From positions 4,062 through 68,061 of the forward strand of contig CAAGCF010000023.1 of the NCBI GenBank assembly GCA_900768265.1: a stretch of 64,000 bases of DNA. The letters are read 5' to 3'. This stretch comes from an uncultured Collinsella sp. (lineage in GTDB: Bacteria > Actinomycetota > Coriobacteriia > Coriobacteriales > Coriobacteriaceae). A program made the position numbers and the translations under genes. The notes under the pieces are model-generated. The model made no database searches. It was not told where the DNA came from and saw only the letters and a program-made list of their open reading frames with translations. This document shows, piece by piece, positions 36,790 through 45,427 of this stretch (positions are counted from its first letter, which is position 1; each line of letters starts with the position of its first letter).

Positions 36790-37326
36790 TTAGATCTCCA
36801 TGACCTCGGCTTCTTTTTCCTTCAGAAGCTCCTCAACCTTGGCAACATACTCGTCGGTATGCTTCTGGACCTTGGCCTGCTCGCGACGGACATCGTCCTC
36901 GGTGAGCTCCTCGTCGCGCTCGAGCTTATTGTTAAAGTCGCGGCGGATGTTTCGGATGGAGACCTTGGCCTGCTCGGCGTACTCGCGGCACTCCTTAACG
37001 AGCTCGCGGCGACGCTCCTCGGTGGGAGCCGGGAACGGCAGACGCACGACGGTACCATCGGAGTTGGGGGTAATGCCCAGGTCGGAGGCACTGATGGCCT
37101 TGACGATGGCATTGATGAGCGCCTTATCCCACGGCTCGATAAGCAGCATATGGGCCTCGGGGGTCTTAACGGCGGCAACCTGCGTGACGGGTGTGGGAAC
37201 ACCGTAGTAGTCGACGGTGATGTCGGACAGAATGTTAGCGTTGGCGCGGCCAGTGCGGACCTTGGAGAAGTTATGCTTGAGGGACTCGAGTGACTTGTCC
37301 ATGTGGGCGGTGATGTTCTCTGCCAT
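36790..37326 (-). CDS. frr: Ribosome recycling factor
   Basis: Splits post-termination ribosomes together with EF-G. The 178-residue protein has the RRF signatures KVRTGRANANILSDITVDYYG and, at the end of domain I, helix-rich RRDFNNKLERDEELTEDD. It is slightly shorter than the usual 185. GGAGG precedes the ATG. It stands between pyrH and uppS as in many bacteria. Confidence 0.96.
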   Translation of the reverse strand: MAENITAHMDKSLESLKHNFSKVRTGRANANILSDITVDYYGVPTPVTQVAAVKTPEAHMLLIEPWDKALINAIVKAISASDLGITPNSDGTVVRLPFPAPTEERRRELVKECREYAEQAKVSIRNIRRDFNNKLERDEELTEDDVRREQAKVQKHTDEYVAKVEELLKEKEAEVMEI

Positions 37327-37328
37327 GC

Positions 37329-38051
37329 TTAATCCTCCTGATAGACGAGCGTGCCGACGGGCTCACCCGCGAGCGCGCGCTTGACGGTGTCCTCGCCATC
37401 GATGTTGAGGACCAAAATGGGCATACGGTTGTCCTGGCAAAGAGCCGTAGCCGTGGAATCCATAACCTGCAGGCCGCGAACGAGAACCTCGTGATAGGTG
37501 ATCTTGTCAAAGCGGACGGCGTCAGCGCACTTGACGGGATCCTTGTCGTAGATGCCATCAACCTTGGTGGCTTTAATCAGAATCTCGGCACCGATCTCAC
37601 AGGCGCGAAGGGCCGCGGCGGTGTCAGTCGTAAAGTACGGATTACCCGATCCGGCGGCAAAGATAACGACGTTGCCCTTGGACAGGTGGTTGATGGCGCG
37701 ACGGCGAATATAGGGCTCGCAGATCTCGTTCATCTGGATAGCGCTCATCACGCGGCAGGGAACATCGTTGTGCTCGAAGGCATCCTGCAGGGCAAGCGCG
37801 TTCATAACGGTAGCGAGCATACCCATGTAATCGGCCTGGGCGCGGTCCATACCACCGGCGGCGCCGGCCATGCCGCGGAAAATATTGCCGCCGCCGACAA
37901 CGACGCCAACCTCATGACCAACGGCGAGCAGCTCCTTGACCTGCTTGGCAAGATGATCGGTAACCTTGGGGTCGATGCCGTAGTTGCCATCGCCCATCAG
38001 CGCTTCACCGGAGAGCTTCAAAAGCACGCGTTTATATCGGATGTCGGACAA
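37329..38051 (-). CDS. pyrH: Uridylate kinase
   Basis: Hexameric UMP kinase of the amino-acid-kinase fold. Motifs are [18 protein letters not shown] at the N-terminus, [14 protein letters not shown], and [16 protein letters not shown]. 240 residues is normal. The start is TTG at 38051 with GGAGG six bases upstream, and it begins [15 protein letters not shown] when read literally. Product UDP links to the pyr operon 13 kb away, though it belongs to the rpsB cluster. Confidence 0.96.
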   Translation of the reverse strand: MSDIRYKRVLLKLSGEALMGDGNYGIDPKVTDHLAKQVKELLAVGHEVGVVVGGGNIFRGMAGAAGGMDRAQADYMGMLATVMNALALQDAFEHNDVPCRVMSAIQMNEICEPYIRRRAINHLSKGNVVIFAAGSGNPYFTTDTAAALRACEIGAEILIKATKVDGIYDKDPVKCADAVRFDKITYHEVLVRGLQVMDSTATALCQDNRMPILVLNIDGEDTVKRALAGEPVGTLVYQED

Positions 38052-38110
38052 AGCGATCCTCCTTTAATTAGACTCATAACATAATATCAAAGGCTTAACG
38101 GGGAGCCATG

Positions 38111-38145
38111 AAAAAGCAGGCTGTGAGTAAAACCCACAGCCTGCT
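38111..38145 (-). terminator. Intrinsic terminator of rpsB-tsf
   Basis: AGCAGGCTGTG pairs with CACAGCCTGCT and is followed by TTTTTC on the minus strand. It lies 23 bases after the tsf stop, separating rpsB-tsf from pyrH onward. Confidence 0.88.
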
Positions 38146-38168
38146 CATTACCAGCTACAAGAGCTTAT

Positions 38169-39038
38169 TTACTCGCCACGGACCAGACGGTCAAAGGCAA
38201 CGACGGTAATGGTGTCGCCGAGCTCCTTGGAGACCTGCTCAGCGTACTTCTTGATGGTGAGGGAGCTGTCCTTGATGAACTCCTGCTCGGTGAGCACGGA
38301 CTGCTTGTAGAACTTCTCCAGACGGCCAACAGCCATCTTCTCCTGGATAGCCTCGGGCTTGCCGGACTCGGCAGCCTGAGCCATGTAGATCTGCTTCTCG
38401 TGCTCGACGGTCTCAGCCGGAACCTGATCGCGGGTAGCGCAGATCGGGGCGACGGCGGCAACCTGAAGGGCAACGTCGTGAGCAAAGGTCTTGAAGGACT
38501 CAGCCTGAGCGGTCTCGGCCTTCTCGAAAGCGAACTCGACGAGAACGCCGATCTTACCACCCATGTGGATGTAAGAAGCGAGAGCGCCGTTCTCAGCCTT
38601 GCGGGCGGCGAAACGGGAGATCTTCATGTTCTCGCCCATGATGTGAATCATCTCGGTGAGCTCGGAGGAAACGGTCTCCTCGCCCATCGGCTTCTCGAGC
38701 AGAGCGTCGACGTCAGCAGGCTCGGTGGTAGCGGCAACCTCAGCGACCTTGGAAGCAAAGCCGGTGAACTTGGCGTTAGAGCCGACGAAGTCGGTCTCAC
38801 AGGAGAGCTCTAGCAGCGCGCCGGTCTTGCCGTCCTCGGAGACGAACGCGGCGACAGCGCCCTCGTTGGTCTCACGGCCAGCCTTCTTGGCAGCCTTGGC
38901 GAGGCCGTTCTTGCGCAGAACGTCGACAGCGGCGTCCATGTCGCCGTCAGCCTCGACGAGAGCCTTCTTGCACTCCATCATCGGGGAGTCGGTCATCTCG
39001 CGGAGCTGCTTGACCATAGCGGCGGTAATCTGGGCCAT
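38169..39038 (-). CDS. tsf: Elongation factor Ts
   Basis: Guanine nucleotide exchange factor for EF-Tu. The N-terminal UBA-like region carries VKQLREMTDSPMMECKKAL, then the core has ELSCETDFVGSNAKF. 289 residues from the ATG at 39038, which has AAAGGA six bases upstream. It follows rpsB closely and ends at a terminator. Confidence 0.97.
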   Translation of the reverse strand: MAQITAAMVKQLREMTDSPMMECKKALVEADGDMDAAVDVLRKNGLAKAAKKAGRETNEGAVAAFVSEDGKTGALLELSCETDFVGSNAKFTGFASKVAEVAATTEPADVDALLEKPMGEETVSSELTEMIHIMGENMKISRFAARKAENGALASYIHMGGKIGVLVEFAFEKAETAQAESFKTFAHDVALQVAAVAPICATRDQVPAETVEHEKQIYMAQAAESGKPEAIQEKMAVGRLEKFYKQSVLTEQEFIKDSSLTIKKYAEQVSKELGDTITVVAFDRLVRGE

Positions 39039-39083
39039 TGTGGTTCCTTTCAAAGAGATGAAAAAGAATTAACTAAGACTGAT

Positions 39084-39812
39084 TTACTCGGCCTTGGGCT
39101 CAGCGGCCATCTCGGCCTCGGAGACCTGCTCCTTGCCGGAGCCAGCGAGGCAGGCGTCAGCCATGAGCTCGCACATAAGGGTGACAGCGGAGATAGCGTC
39201 ATCGTTGCAGGGGATGCCGTACTCGACCTCGTCGGGATCGGAGTTGGTGTCGATCAGGGCGACGACGGGGATGTTCAGGCGCTGGGCCTCCTTGATGGCG
39301 TTCTCCTCGCGCTTCGTGTCGATAACGAAGAGAGCCTGGGGCAGACCCTTCATGTCGCGAGCGCCACCGAGGTTGGTCTGGAGCTTGGTAAGCTCCTTAC
39401 CGAGCACAGCCTGCTCCTTCTTGGGGAGCACTGCCATGCGGCCGTCCTCGACCATGGCCTCGAGCTCCTCCATGCGGTTGATGCGGGAGCGGATGGTGAC
39501 GAAGTTGGTCAGCATGCCGCCGAGCCAACGCTGGTTGATGTAAGGCATGTTGGCGCGCTCAGCGGCGTTCTTAACGGCCTCCTGAGCCTGCTTCTTGGTA
39601 CCGACGAACAGCACGTTGCCACCCTTGGCGACGTTCTTGACGAAGGTGTAGGCCTGGTCGGCGTCGAGGATGGTCTGCTTGAGGTCGAGGATGTAGATGC
39701 CGTTGCGCTCACCGAAGATGAACGGCTTCATCTTGGGGTTCCAGCGACGGGTCTGGTGACCGAAGTGGCAGCCGGCCTCGAGCAGGGTGCGGATATTAAT
39801 CTTGGTAGCCAT
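39084..39812 (-). CDS. rpsB: 30S ribosomal protein S2
   Basis: Large head protein of the 30S subunit. Signature segments are [19 protein letters not shown] and the central PDALFVIDT-like [16 protein letters not shown], plus [13 protein letters not shown]. 242 residues is in range. AGGAGG precedes the ATG by six bases. First gene of rpsB-tsf, with its own promoter and a structured leader. Confidence 0.97.
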   Translation of the reverse strand: MATKINIRTLLEAGCHFGHQTRRWNPKMKPFIFGERNGIYILDLKQTILDADQAYTFVKNVAKGGNVLFVGTKKQAQEAVKNAAERANMPYINQRWLGGMLTNFVTIRSRINRMEELEAMVEDGRMAVLPKKEQAVLGKELTKLQTNLGGARDMKGLPQALFVIDTKREENAIKEAQRLNIPVVALIDTNSDPDEVEYGIPCNDDAISAVTLMCELMADACLAGSGKEQVSEAEMAAEPKAE

Positions 39813-39922
39813 GTTAAACCTCCTGTGGTTTGCCTCCGCGCGGGGTCATCCTCCAAAACCAACCCGGACATGTGCTACCAAAGCCCGGGCACCACGGTAT
39901 GAAGTAGCCGCGCGTGCGTGAT

Positions 39923-39946
39923 AAAAACCTGTTGCCGTGAAGCAAC
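39923..39946 (-). promoter_or_regulatory. Early hairpin and T-run in the rpsB leader
   Basis: On the minus strand GTTGC-TTCACG-GCAAC is followed three bases later by TTTTT. It starts about at the predicted rpsB transcription start. It could be the terminator of xerC, an early attenuator for rpsB, or both. The stem is short, so strength is uncertain. Confidence 0.45.
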
Positions 39947-39953
39947 CCGATGA

Positions 39954-39982
39954 ATGATAGCAGGATTGCCTCTTCCTGCCAA
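39954..39982 (-). promoter_or_regulatory. rpsB promoter
   Basis: TTGGCA, 17 bases, TATCAT, with TGC before the -10 (extended). This is the best-matching promoter in the window. The leader would be about 135 bases. In the gap 39813-40028 I see no gene. Confidence 0.75.
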
Positions 39983-40028
39983 CCCGCAATCAAAACCACA
40001 CACCTAAGCGCAACGCGAGCCGTCCAGC

Positions 40029-40949
40029 TTACTCGCCCCGGGGATGGGCCTGGGTCACGGCGCGCTTAAGCCGGTCGGGCGTAAGATGCGTGTAGATCTG
40101 CGTCGTGGACAGGCTCGCATGCCCCAGCAGCTCTTGAACCGAACGCAGATCCGCGCCGCCCTCAAGCAGATCGGTCGCAAACGTATGACGCATCGCATGA
40201 GGCGCGATGTCGGCCGGAATGCCGGCGCACGTCGCCAGCATATGGAACCGTCGCCTGAGCATAGCGGCACTCATGCGATTACCGCGCGCAGAAATAAACA
40301 GCGGATGCAGACCGGCTGCGGCGTCGCGGTGCTTTGCCTGGGCGAGCAGCACCGGTCTCCCCTCCTCGACATAGGTGCGCGTCGCCTCAAGTGCGCGACG
40401 ATACAGAGGAACGATGCGCTCCTTGCTCCCCTTGCCCCAAAGGCGAACCACGCGCTCCGACCAAGCGATGGATTCCACGTTAAGCGCGGCAAGCTCCGAG
40501 ATGCGGGCACCCGAGGCATAGAGCAGCTCGAGCATCGCCGCATCGCGCAGTCCCACGGGCGTCGAAGTATCAGGCGTCTTGAGCAGCGCCTCGACCTGTT
40601 GGGTCGTCAGCACACCGGGCAGGTCGCGCGGCAGCTTGGGCGACGCGATCGCCGAGACCGCATCGCCCTCGACAATCCCCTCGGCAGCCATCCAACGATA
40701 GAGCGACCGAATAGCCGACAAATGCGCGGCAATGGTGCGAGGCGCCACCTGCTCGCGCGAAAACTCGGCCAAATATGCGCGGACGGTACGCACATCGGCC
40801 ATACGCGCATCGACACCCGTACGCTCGCACCAGGCAGCAAAGCGCTCCAACCGCGATCCATAGGCAGTCACCGTATTGGGAGAGAGCCCCTCGACACGTG
40901 CGATGTAGGCGATAAACGAGTCGACGGTATCGTACAGGTCAAAGGCTAT
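40029..40949 (-). CDS. xerC: Tyrosine recombinase XerC
   Basis: Site-specific recombinase that resolves chromosome dimers at dif. The catalytic set is complete: in the 306-residue reading R149, K176, H251, R254, H277 and Y286 (motifs GARISELAAL, HAMRHTFATDLLEGG, LLGHASLSTTQIYTHL). The first ordinary start is GTG at 40871, but the conserved N-terminal core-binding sequence (DSFIAYIARVEGLSPNTVTA) continues upstream with no ATG/GTG/TTG. I extend to ATA at 40949, which overlaps the trmFO stop as ATAG. A CTG at 40937 is another option. Confidence 0.85.
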   Translation of the reverse strand: MAFDLYDTVDSFIAYIARVEGLSPNTVTAYGSRLERFAAWCERTGVDARMADVRTVRAYLAEFSREQVAPRTIAAHLSAIRSLYRWMAAEGIVEGDAVSAIASPKLPRDLPGVLTTQQVEALLKTPDTSTPVGLRDAAMLELLYASGARISELAALNVESIAWSERVVRLWGKGSKERIVPLYRRALEATRTYVEEGRPVLLAQAKHRDAAAGLHPLFISARGNRMSAAMLRRRFHMLATCAGIPADIAPHAMRHTFATDLLEGGADLRSVQELLGHASLSTTQIYTHLTPDRLKRAVTQAHPRGE

Positions 40950-42283
40950 GACCGGTCGCCCCCAAACAAGTCGGAACGCGTGGCCAAGTAGGCATCGAGG
41001 GCCTCGAGCGCGCGATCCGCATATGCCTGGTAGCGGTCGCGTTTACTGCGGCGCTTGCCGTCCTCGAGCGGTGGCACCAAGCCAAAGTTAACGTGCATGG
41101 GCTGATAGCCCACCGTTGCCGGATCGGTCGCATAGCCCACGAGCGCGCCCAGGGCACCCACGCGAGGAAGCTCAACAGGAGCCGCACCGATAGCCTCGGC
41201 ATAGGTGTTGAGCGCAGCGAGCAGACCGGTCGCCACGGCCTCCATATAGCCTTCGGTGCCGGTGATCTGACCGGCGAGGCGCACGCTCGTACCGGGCACG
41301 GCAAAGGTGCCGTCAAGAACGTGCGGCGCATCGACAAAAGTATTGCGGTGCATGACGCCATAACGGAAGAACTCGGCATTCTCCAGACCGGGAACCATAT
41401 GGAAGACACGCTTTTGCTCGCCAAAGGTCAGGTTGGTCTGGAAGCCCACCAGGTTGTAGGCGGTCTTCTCCTTGTTCTCGGCGCGCAGCTGAATCGCCGC
41501 CCAAGGGCGACGTCCGGTACGCGGGTCGGTGAGGCCGACGGGCTTCATGGCGCCAAAGCGGATGGCATCCTTGCCAGTGCGGGCGACTTCCTCGGCAGGC
41601 TGACAGGCCTGGAACAGGTCACCACCCTCAAAGTCCTTGAGCACCACGCGATCGGCGGTGGTGAGTGCCTCGATAAAGGCCTCGTACTCCTCCTTGTTGA
41701 GCGGAGCATTGAGATAGTCGCCGCTCCCCTGCTCCTCATAGCGCGACTGCGAGAACAGCACGTCCATATCGAGCGTGGAGGCATCGACGATTGGCGCGGC
41801 AGCGTCAAAGAACGCCAAGGCGTCGCCACCGACGAGCTTCATGACCTCTTCGCTCAATGCCGGAGAACACAGCGGGCCCGCGGCAATGACCACCTGGCCC
41901 TCGGGAATCTGCGTGACCTCGCCGTGCACGACCTCGATATTGGGTCGAGCGGCAACCTCGGCCTCGACAAGCTCGGAAAACTTGACGCGGTCGACCGCCA
42001 GGGCACCGCCGGCGGGAACGGCCGCACGATGCGCGCAATCGAGCAGTACCGAACCCATACGCTCGAGCTCGGCCTTTAGCAGGCCAGCAGCGGAATCCGG
42101 ACGGGTTGACTTAAACGAATTTGAGCAGACGAGCTCGGCCAAATGATCGGTATGGTGGACCGGAGAGCTCACCTGGGGGCGCATCTCGCACAGTTTTACG
42201 GCAAACCCGCGATCTGCCAGCTGGATCGCACATTCCGAACCCGCCAGACCGCCACCGATAACCGTCACCTGATCGAACTGCAT
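40946..42283 (-). CDS. trmFO: tRNA m5U54 methyltransferase TrmFO
   Basis: Folate- and FAD-dependent methylase that makes ribothymidine at tRNA position 54. The FAD motif VIGGGLAGSECA is at the N-terminus, followed by the TrmFO-specific HHTDHLAELVCSNSFKS and GDYLNAPL segments. 445 residues from the ATG at 42283, which has AAAGGTG seven bases upstream; a TTG two codons earlier is too close to that site. trmFO-xerC after dprA is a common Gram-positive order. Confidence 0.95.
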   Translation of the reverse strand: MQFDQVTVIGGGLAGSECAIQLADRGFAVKLCEMRPQVSSPVHHTDHLAELVCSNSFKSTRPDSAAGLLKAELERMGSVLLDCAHRAAVPAGGALAVDRVKFSELVEAEVAARPNIEVVHGEVTQIPEGQVVIAAGPLCSPALSEEVMKLVGGDALAFFDAAAPIVDASTLDMDVLFSQSRYEEQGSGDYLNAPLNKEEYEAFIEALTTADRVVLKDFEGGDLFQACQPAEEVARTGKDAIRFGAMKPVGLTDPRTGRRPWAAIQLRAENKEKTAYNLVGFQTNLTFGEQKRVFHMVPGLENAEFFRYGVMHRNTFVDAPHVLDGTFAVPGTSVRLAGQITGTEGYMEAVATGLLAALNTYAEAIGAAPVELPRVGALGALVGYATDPATVGYQPMHVNFGLVPPLEDGKRRSKRDRYQAYADRALEALDAYLATRSDLFGGDRS

Positions 42284-42297
42284 CTGCAAACACCTTT

Positions 42298-43230
42298 CTA
42301 ATTGACACGCTTTCCATTGTGACCGAAGGGCGTCTGGGCGTGAAGCGCAAACTTTGAGGGCGCATACCTTCCATCCATCATGCGCTCGATAAGTCCCTCG
42401 AGCTCGAGCGAGCCCAAAAGCTTGAGCACGCCGACAGCATCAAGCGAGACGAGCGCGGCAATGTCGTCGACCTTGAGCGGCGAGGCGATAATCGCGTGCA
42501 TCACGGCCTGCTGTGTGGGGTCCAGATCGGCGATGCCGGGTGCATCGGGACGCGAGTAGCGCAGCGTGCCGTAGATACGCGAGATGGCCATCTCGATTGA
42601 TTCCTCGTCGATGATGCAGCAGGCTCCGTTAGCGATGAGGTAGTTGGTCCCGCGCGACTCGGGCGAAAGGATAGAGCCCGGCACTGCAAGGAGCTCTCGT
42701 CCCAAGTCCATAGCGGCCTCCGCCGTGGAGAACGTACCCGAGGGCATGCCCGCCTCGGAAACAAAGAGCGCCTGCGACAAGGCGGCGATTACGCGATTGC
42801 GCCGCGGAAAGGCGAACTTACGCGGCCCCATACCCCACGGTGAAATCGAAACGACCGCGCCGCCCGTATCGAGCGTGCGCGTTATGAGGCCGGCGCTCGA
42901 GCGCGGATAGACAACATCGGCGCCGGTCCCCAGCACCACGACGTGTTTGCCCCCGGCGTTGACCGCAGCCCAACCCGACGCTTGGTCGCAGCCGACCGCA
43001 CCGCCCGAGACCACCGTCACTCCCGCCTCGACCGCCACCTTAGCCGCAAGTTCTGCCACGGCAAGACCGTACGGCGATGCCTTACGCGCGCCGATGATGG
43101 AGAGCGCGGGCATCGAAAGCACCTCGGGGTCGCCGCGCACATAGAGCGTCTGGGGCACATCAGAAAGCTCCAAAACGGTCTCGGGATACAACGCATCGCC
43201 TGGATGCAGCTCGAAGGTCCCCTCGCTCAT
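42298..43230 (-). CDS. dprA: DNA-processing protein DprA
   Basis: Loads RecA on incoming single strands in natural transformation. The Rossmann-like core shows SIIGARKASPYG, VVSGGAVGCDQAS, VVLGTGADVVYP and FPRRNRVIAALSQA. A C-terminal winged helix is visible near residues 240-300 (DPTQQAVMHAIIASPLKVDD). In the ligand loop A-V-G-C-D replaces the usual A-x-G-I-D. The N-terminal SAM-like domain is absent or very short. The ATG at 43230 shares one base with the comM stop and has GGAGG. Confidence 0.94.
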   Translation of the reverse strand: MSEGTFELHPGDALYPETVLELSDVPQTLYVRGDPEVLSMPALSIIGARKASPYGLAVAELAAKVAVEAGVTVVSGGAVGCDQASGWAAVNAGGKHVVVLGTGADVVYPRSSAGLITRTLDTGGAVVSISPWGMGPRKFAFPRRNRVIAALSQALFVSEAGMPSGTFSTAEAAMDLGRELLAVPGSILSPESRGTNYLIANGACCIIDEESIEMAISRIYGTLRYSRPDAPGIADLDPTQQAVMHAIIASPLKVDDIAALVSLDAVGVLKLLGSLELEGLIERMMDGRYAPSKFALHAQTPFGHNGKRVN

Positions 43231-44753
43231 TATTGGTCCCTCCTTCCCTGGTACATCGCCGCCTCGAGCACGTGATCCTGCGTCACCCGTTCGCTTTCGG
43301 CAACATCGGCGATCGTGCGTGCGATGCGTACCAGACGCACGATGCCGCGACCCGTAAGATGCGTGCGCTTCGACAGGCCGAGCACGCATTTCTCGGCGGC
43401 CTCGTCGAGCGCAAAGGTCGACACGACACCGTCAATGGACCGCGACTCATCGTCCTCGGCCTCGGTGTCCGCATCGTCCATACGGGATTCACGCCAGGCG
43501 CGAAAGGCGCGCCCACGCACGACGTAATCGCGCAGCTCGGCAGATGACATACCCTCCGCGCCCTCAATGATTACCTGAGGGTCGGGGCGGGTCACGTCGA
43601 TCATCATGTCGATACGATCAGCCAAAGGACCGCGCAACTTGCCCCGATAGCGCTCGACCATCGCCGCCGAGCAGCGACACGGCACTTCGCGATCGCCCAA
43701 AAACCCGCAGGGGCAGGGATTGCTCGCGGCTAGCAGCTGAAAGCGCGACGGGAACGTAAAGGCCCCGTCAACGCGCACGATCCTGACGTAGCCGCGTTCG
43801 ATGGGCTGACGCAGCGTCTGCAGCACGCCGGTGGGAAACTCTGCAAGCTCGTCCAAAAAGAGCACGCCGCCATGAGCCAGGCTAATTTCGCCCGGATGCA
43901 CCGGACGCCCGCCGCCGATGAGTCCCGCGGTCGAAATGCTGTGATGCGGGCTGCGGAAGGGGCGATGCCCCGCAAGCAGTCCATCGATGTTCTCGCCCAA
44001 GACCGAATGGATGCACAGCGCCTCTTGCTGATCCTCGAGAGAAAGCTCGGGCAAAATGCCCGTCATGCGCCGCGCAAGCATGGTCTTGCCCGAACCGGGT
44101 GAGCCGATCATGAGCAGGCCGAGCTCGCCGGCGGCCGCAAGCGCCATGCCACGTTTGGCGACCTCCTGCCCCAGCACGTCGGCATAATCGAGCTCGGGCC
44201 CAAAGGTCGCCTCGAGCACTTCAGAATCCAGGTAATGCCGTGCGGCATCCCCCATGCCATGGGCAAGCTGAGATAGGTGGTCGATAAAGCCGCAGTCAAC
44301 GCCTGCAAGCGGCACATGCTGATCGGACCTACCAGCGATAAACGAAAGCCCCATATCGCGCGCCAACAGCTGAAACGCCACCTCGCCCTTAACGGGCAGC
44401 ACCGTGCCGTCCAGACCAAGCTCACCTGCGATAAGGCAGCGATCGAGGTTGTTGCGGGGAATCTGCCCATCGGCCGCCAGAACCGCGATGGCAATCGGCA
44501 GGTCAAACCCGCTGCCGGTTTTACGGATATCGCCGGGTGCCAGGTTGACGGTAATGCCAGAGCGCGGGATCTCGAAGCCTGCCGAGCGCATAGCGCACCG
44601 GATACGCCCGCGCGACTCCATCACCTCCATACTCGGAATGCCGAGCATCTGGATGCCCGGAACGCCACCGGCAAGCGAGACCTCGACGGTGACGGGAATT
44701 GCCTCGACGCCGCGGATGCAGGCCGCGTGTACGGCAAACGTCTCGAACGCCAT
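43230..44753 (-). CDS. comM: ComM/YifB family branch-migration ATPase
   Basis: AAA+ Mg-chelatase-like helicase; in Vibrio and relatives ComM moves branches during integration of transformed DNA. The N-terminal ChlI-type domain spans about 1-190, Walker A GSPGSGKT is at 217-224, then GGVLFLDELAEF and the NPCPCGFLGD segment with a C-rich loop. 507 residues is full length. The ATG at 44753 shares one base with the yraN stop (TGATG). It lies between yraN and dprA under the repeat element. Confidence 0.93.
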   Translation of the reverse strand: MAFETFAVHAACIRGVEAIPVTVEVSLAGGVPGIQMLGIPSMEVMESRGRIRCAMRSAGFEIPRSGITVNLAPGDIRKTGSGFDLPIAIAVLAADGQIPRNNLDRCLIAGELGLDGTVLPVKGEVAFQLLARDMGLSFIAGRSDQHVPLAGVDCGFIDHLSQLAHGMGDAARHYLDSEVLEATFGPELDYADVLGQEVAKRGMALAAAGELGLLMIGSPGSGKTMLARRMTGILPELSLEDQQEALCIHSVLGENIDGLLAGHRPFRSPHHSISTAGLIGGGRPVHPGEISLAHGGVLFLDELAEFPTGVLQTLRQPIERGYVRIVRVDGAFTFPSRFQLLAASNPCPCGFLGDREVPCRCSAAMVERYRGKLRGPLADRIDMMIDVTRPDPQVIIEGAEGMSSAELRDYVVRGRAFRAWRESRMDDADTEAEDDESRSIDGVVSTFALDEAAEKCVLGLSKRTHLTGRGIVRLVRIARTIADVAESERVTQDHVLEAAMYQGRRDQ

Positions 44754-45238
44754 CACGACACCTGCCAATCGAACGCATTGTACTGGTGCTCGATCTCGGC
44801 GATATGCCCGCCGCGGATGGTGACGCCCACGGCATCGAAGCGAATCGACCTGAGCGGATAGTGCTCCATGAGATAGCAACTTGCGATGCGGCGATACCGA
44901 CGCTGCTTTTGGGCGTCCACGGCCTCCTCGGGAAAGACCCGCGTGGTGCAATCCAGGGCGACGCGTCTCGTCTTGACCTCGGCCATCACCACGACATCAT
45001 CGAGCTCATCGAGCAGCACCAGATCGGCTTCGCCCTCAATGCAACGATAGCCCTGCTCCAACAAGGTGTATCCACGCTCGTTAAAGTAATCGATGGTGAT
45101 CAGCTCGCCCAGCATGCCGAGCTCGCGGGGACTGAGCCCCTTGATAAACTCGGGCGTCATCGCCCCGCAGTCGAGCTCGCCGTCTTCCCAGCGCTCCTTG
45201 AGTTGCTGCGTCTTGCTCTTTTTGCTTGCGGCACACAT
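44753..45238 (-). CDS. YraN family endonuclease-like protein (UPF0102)
   Basis: A 161-residue protein of the YraN family. The restriction-endonuclease-like core is clear: LGELITIDYFNERGYTLLEQ, then GEADLVLLDELDDVVVMAEVKTRR, which provides the E/D...EVK active-site pattern. The first 35 residues are an extra charged segment. AAAGGAG precedes the ATG at 45238. It is the first gene of yraN-comM-dprA-trmFO-xerC; a role in processing incoming or recombining DNA is plausible but unproven. Confidence 0.88.
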   Translation of the reverse strand: MCAASKKSKTQQLKERWEDGELDCGAMTPEFIKGLSPRELGMLGELITIDYFNERGYTLLEQGYRCIEGEADLVLLDELDDVVVMAEVKTRRVALDCTTRVFPEEAVDAQKQRRYRRIASCYLMEHYPLRSIRFDAVGVTIRGGHIAEIEHQYNAFDWQVS

Positions 45239-45309
45239 GGGGTCTCCTTTCCCGCACACTGCATTGCCCCGATGATGAGGGCACCTTTCATGCGGGTAAG
45301 TACCGGAAG

Positions 45310-45329
45310 CAAACCAAAAGCTGACCAAA
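45310..45329 (-). promoter_or_regulatory. Candidate competence operator, copy 2 (yraN-comM-dprA)
   Basis: The same 20 bases as at 16753-16772, in the same orientation toward the genes, with 71 bases to the yraN ATG. It lies eight bases beyond the T-run of the rnhB terminator, so it marks the start of a separate transcription unit. A weak -10-like TACTTA follows about eight bases downstream. Confidence 0.65.
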
Positions 45330-45336
45330 TGCCGAC

Positions 45337-45380
45337 AAAAAACGGGCCGTGTGCAACAATCACGTTGCACACGGCCCGCT
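45337..45380 (-). terminator. Strong intrinsic terminator after rnhB
   Basis: CGGGCCGTGTGCAAC (45343-45357) pairs perfectly with GTTGCACACGGCCCG (45364-45378) around six bases, and the minus-strand transcript ends in TTTTTTG. It ends the rplS-rnhB unit before the yraN operon. Confidence 0.93.
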
Positions 45381-45427
45381 ACCAGCAGGTTTATAAAATG
45401 CCAGAGGTCCCTGTCTCCACAATTGAC

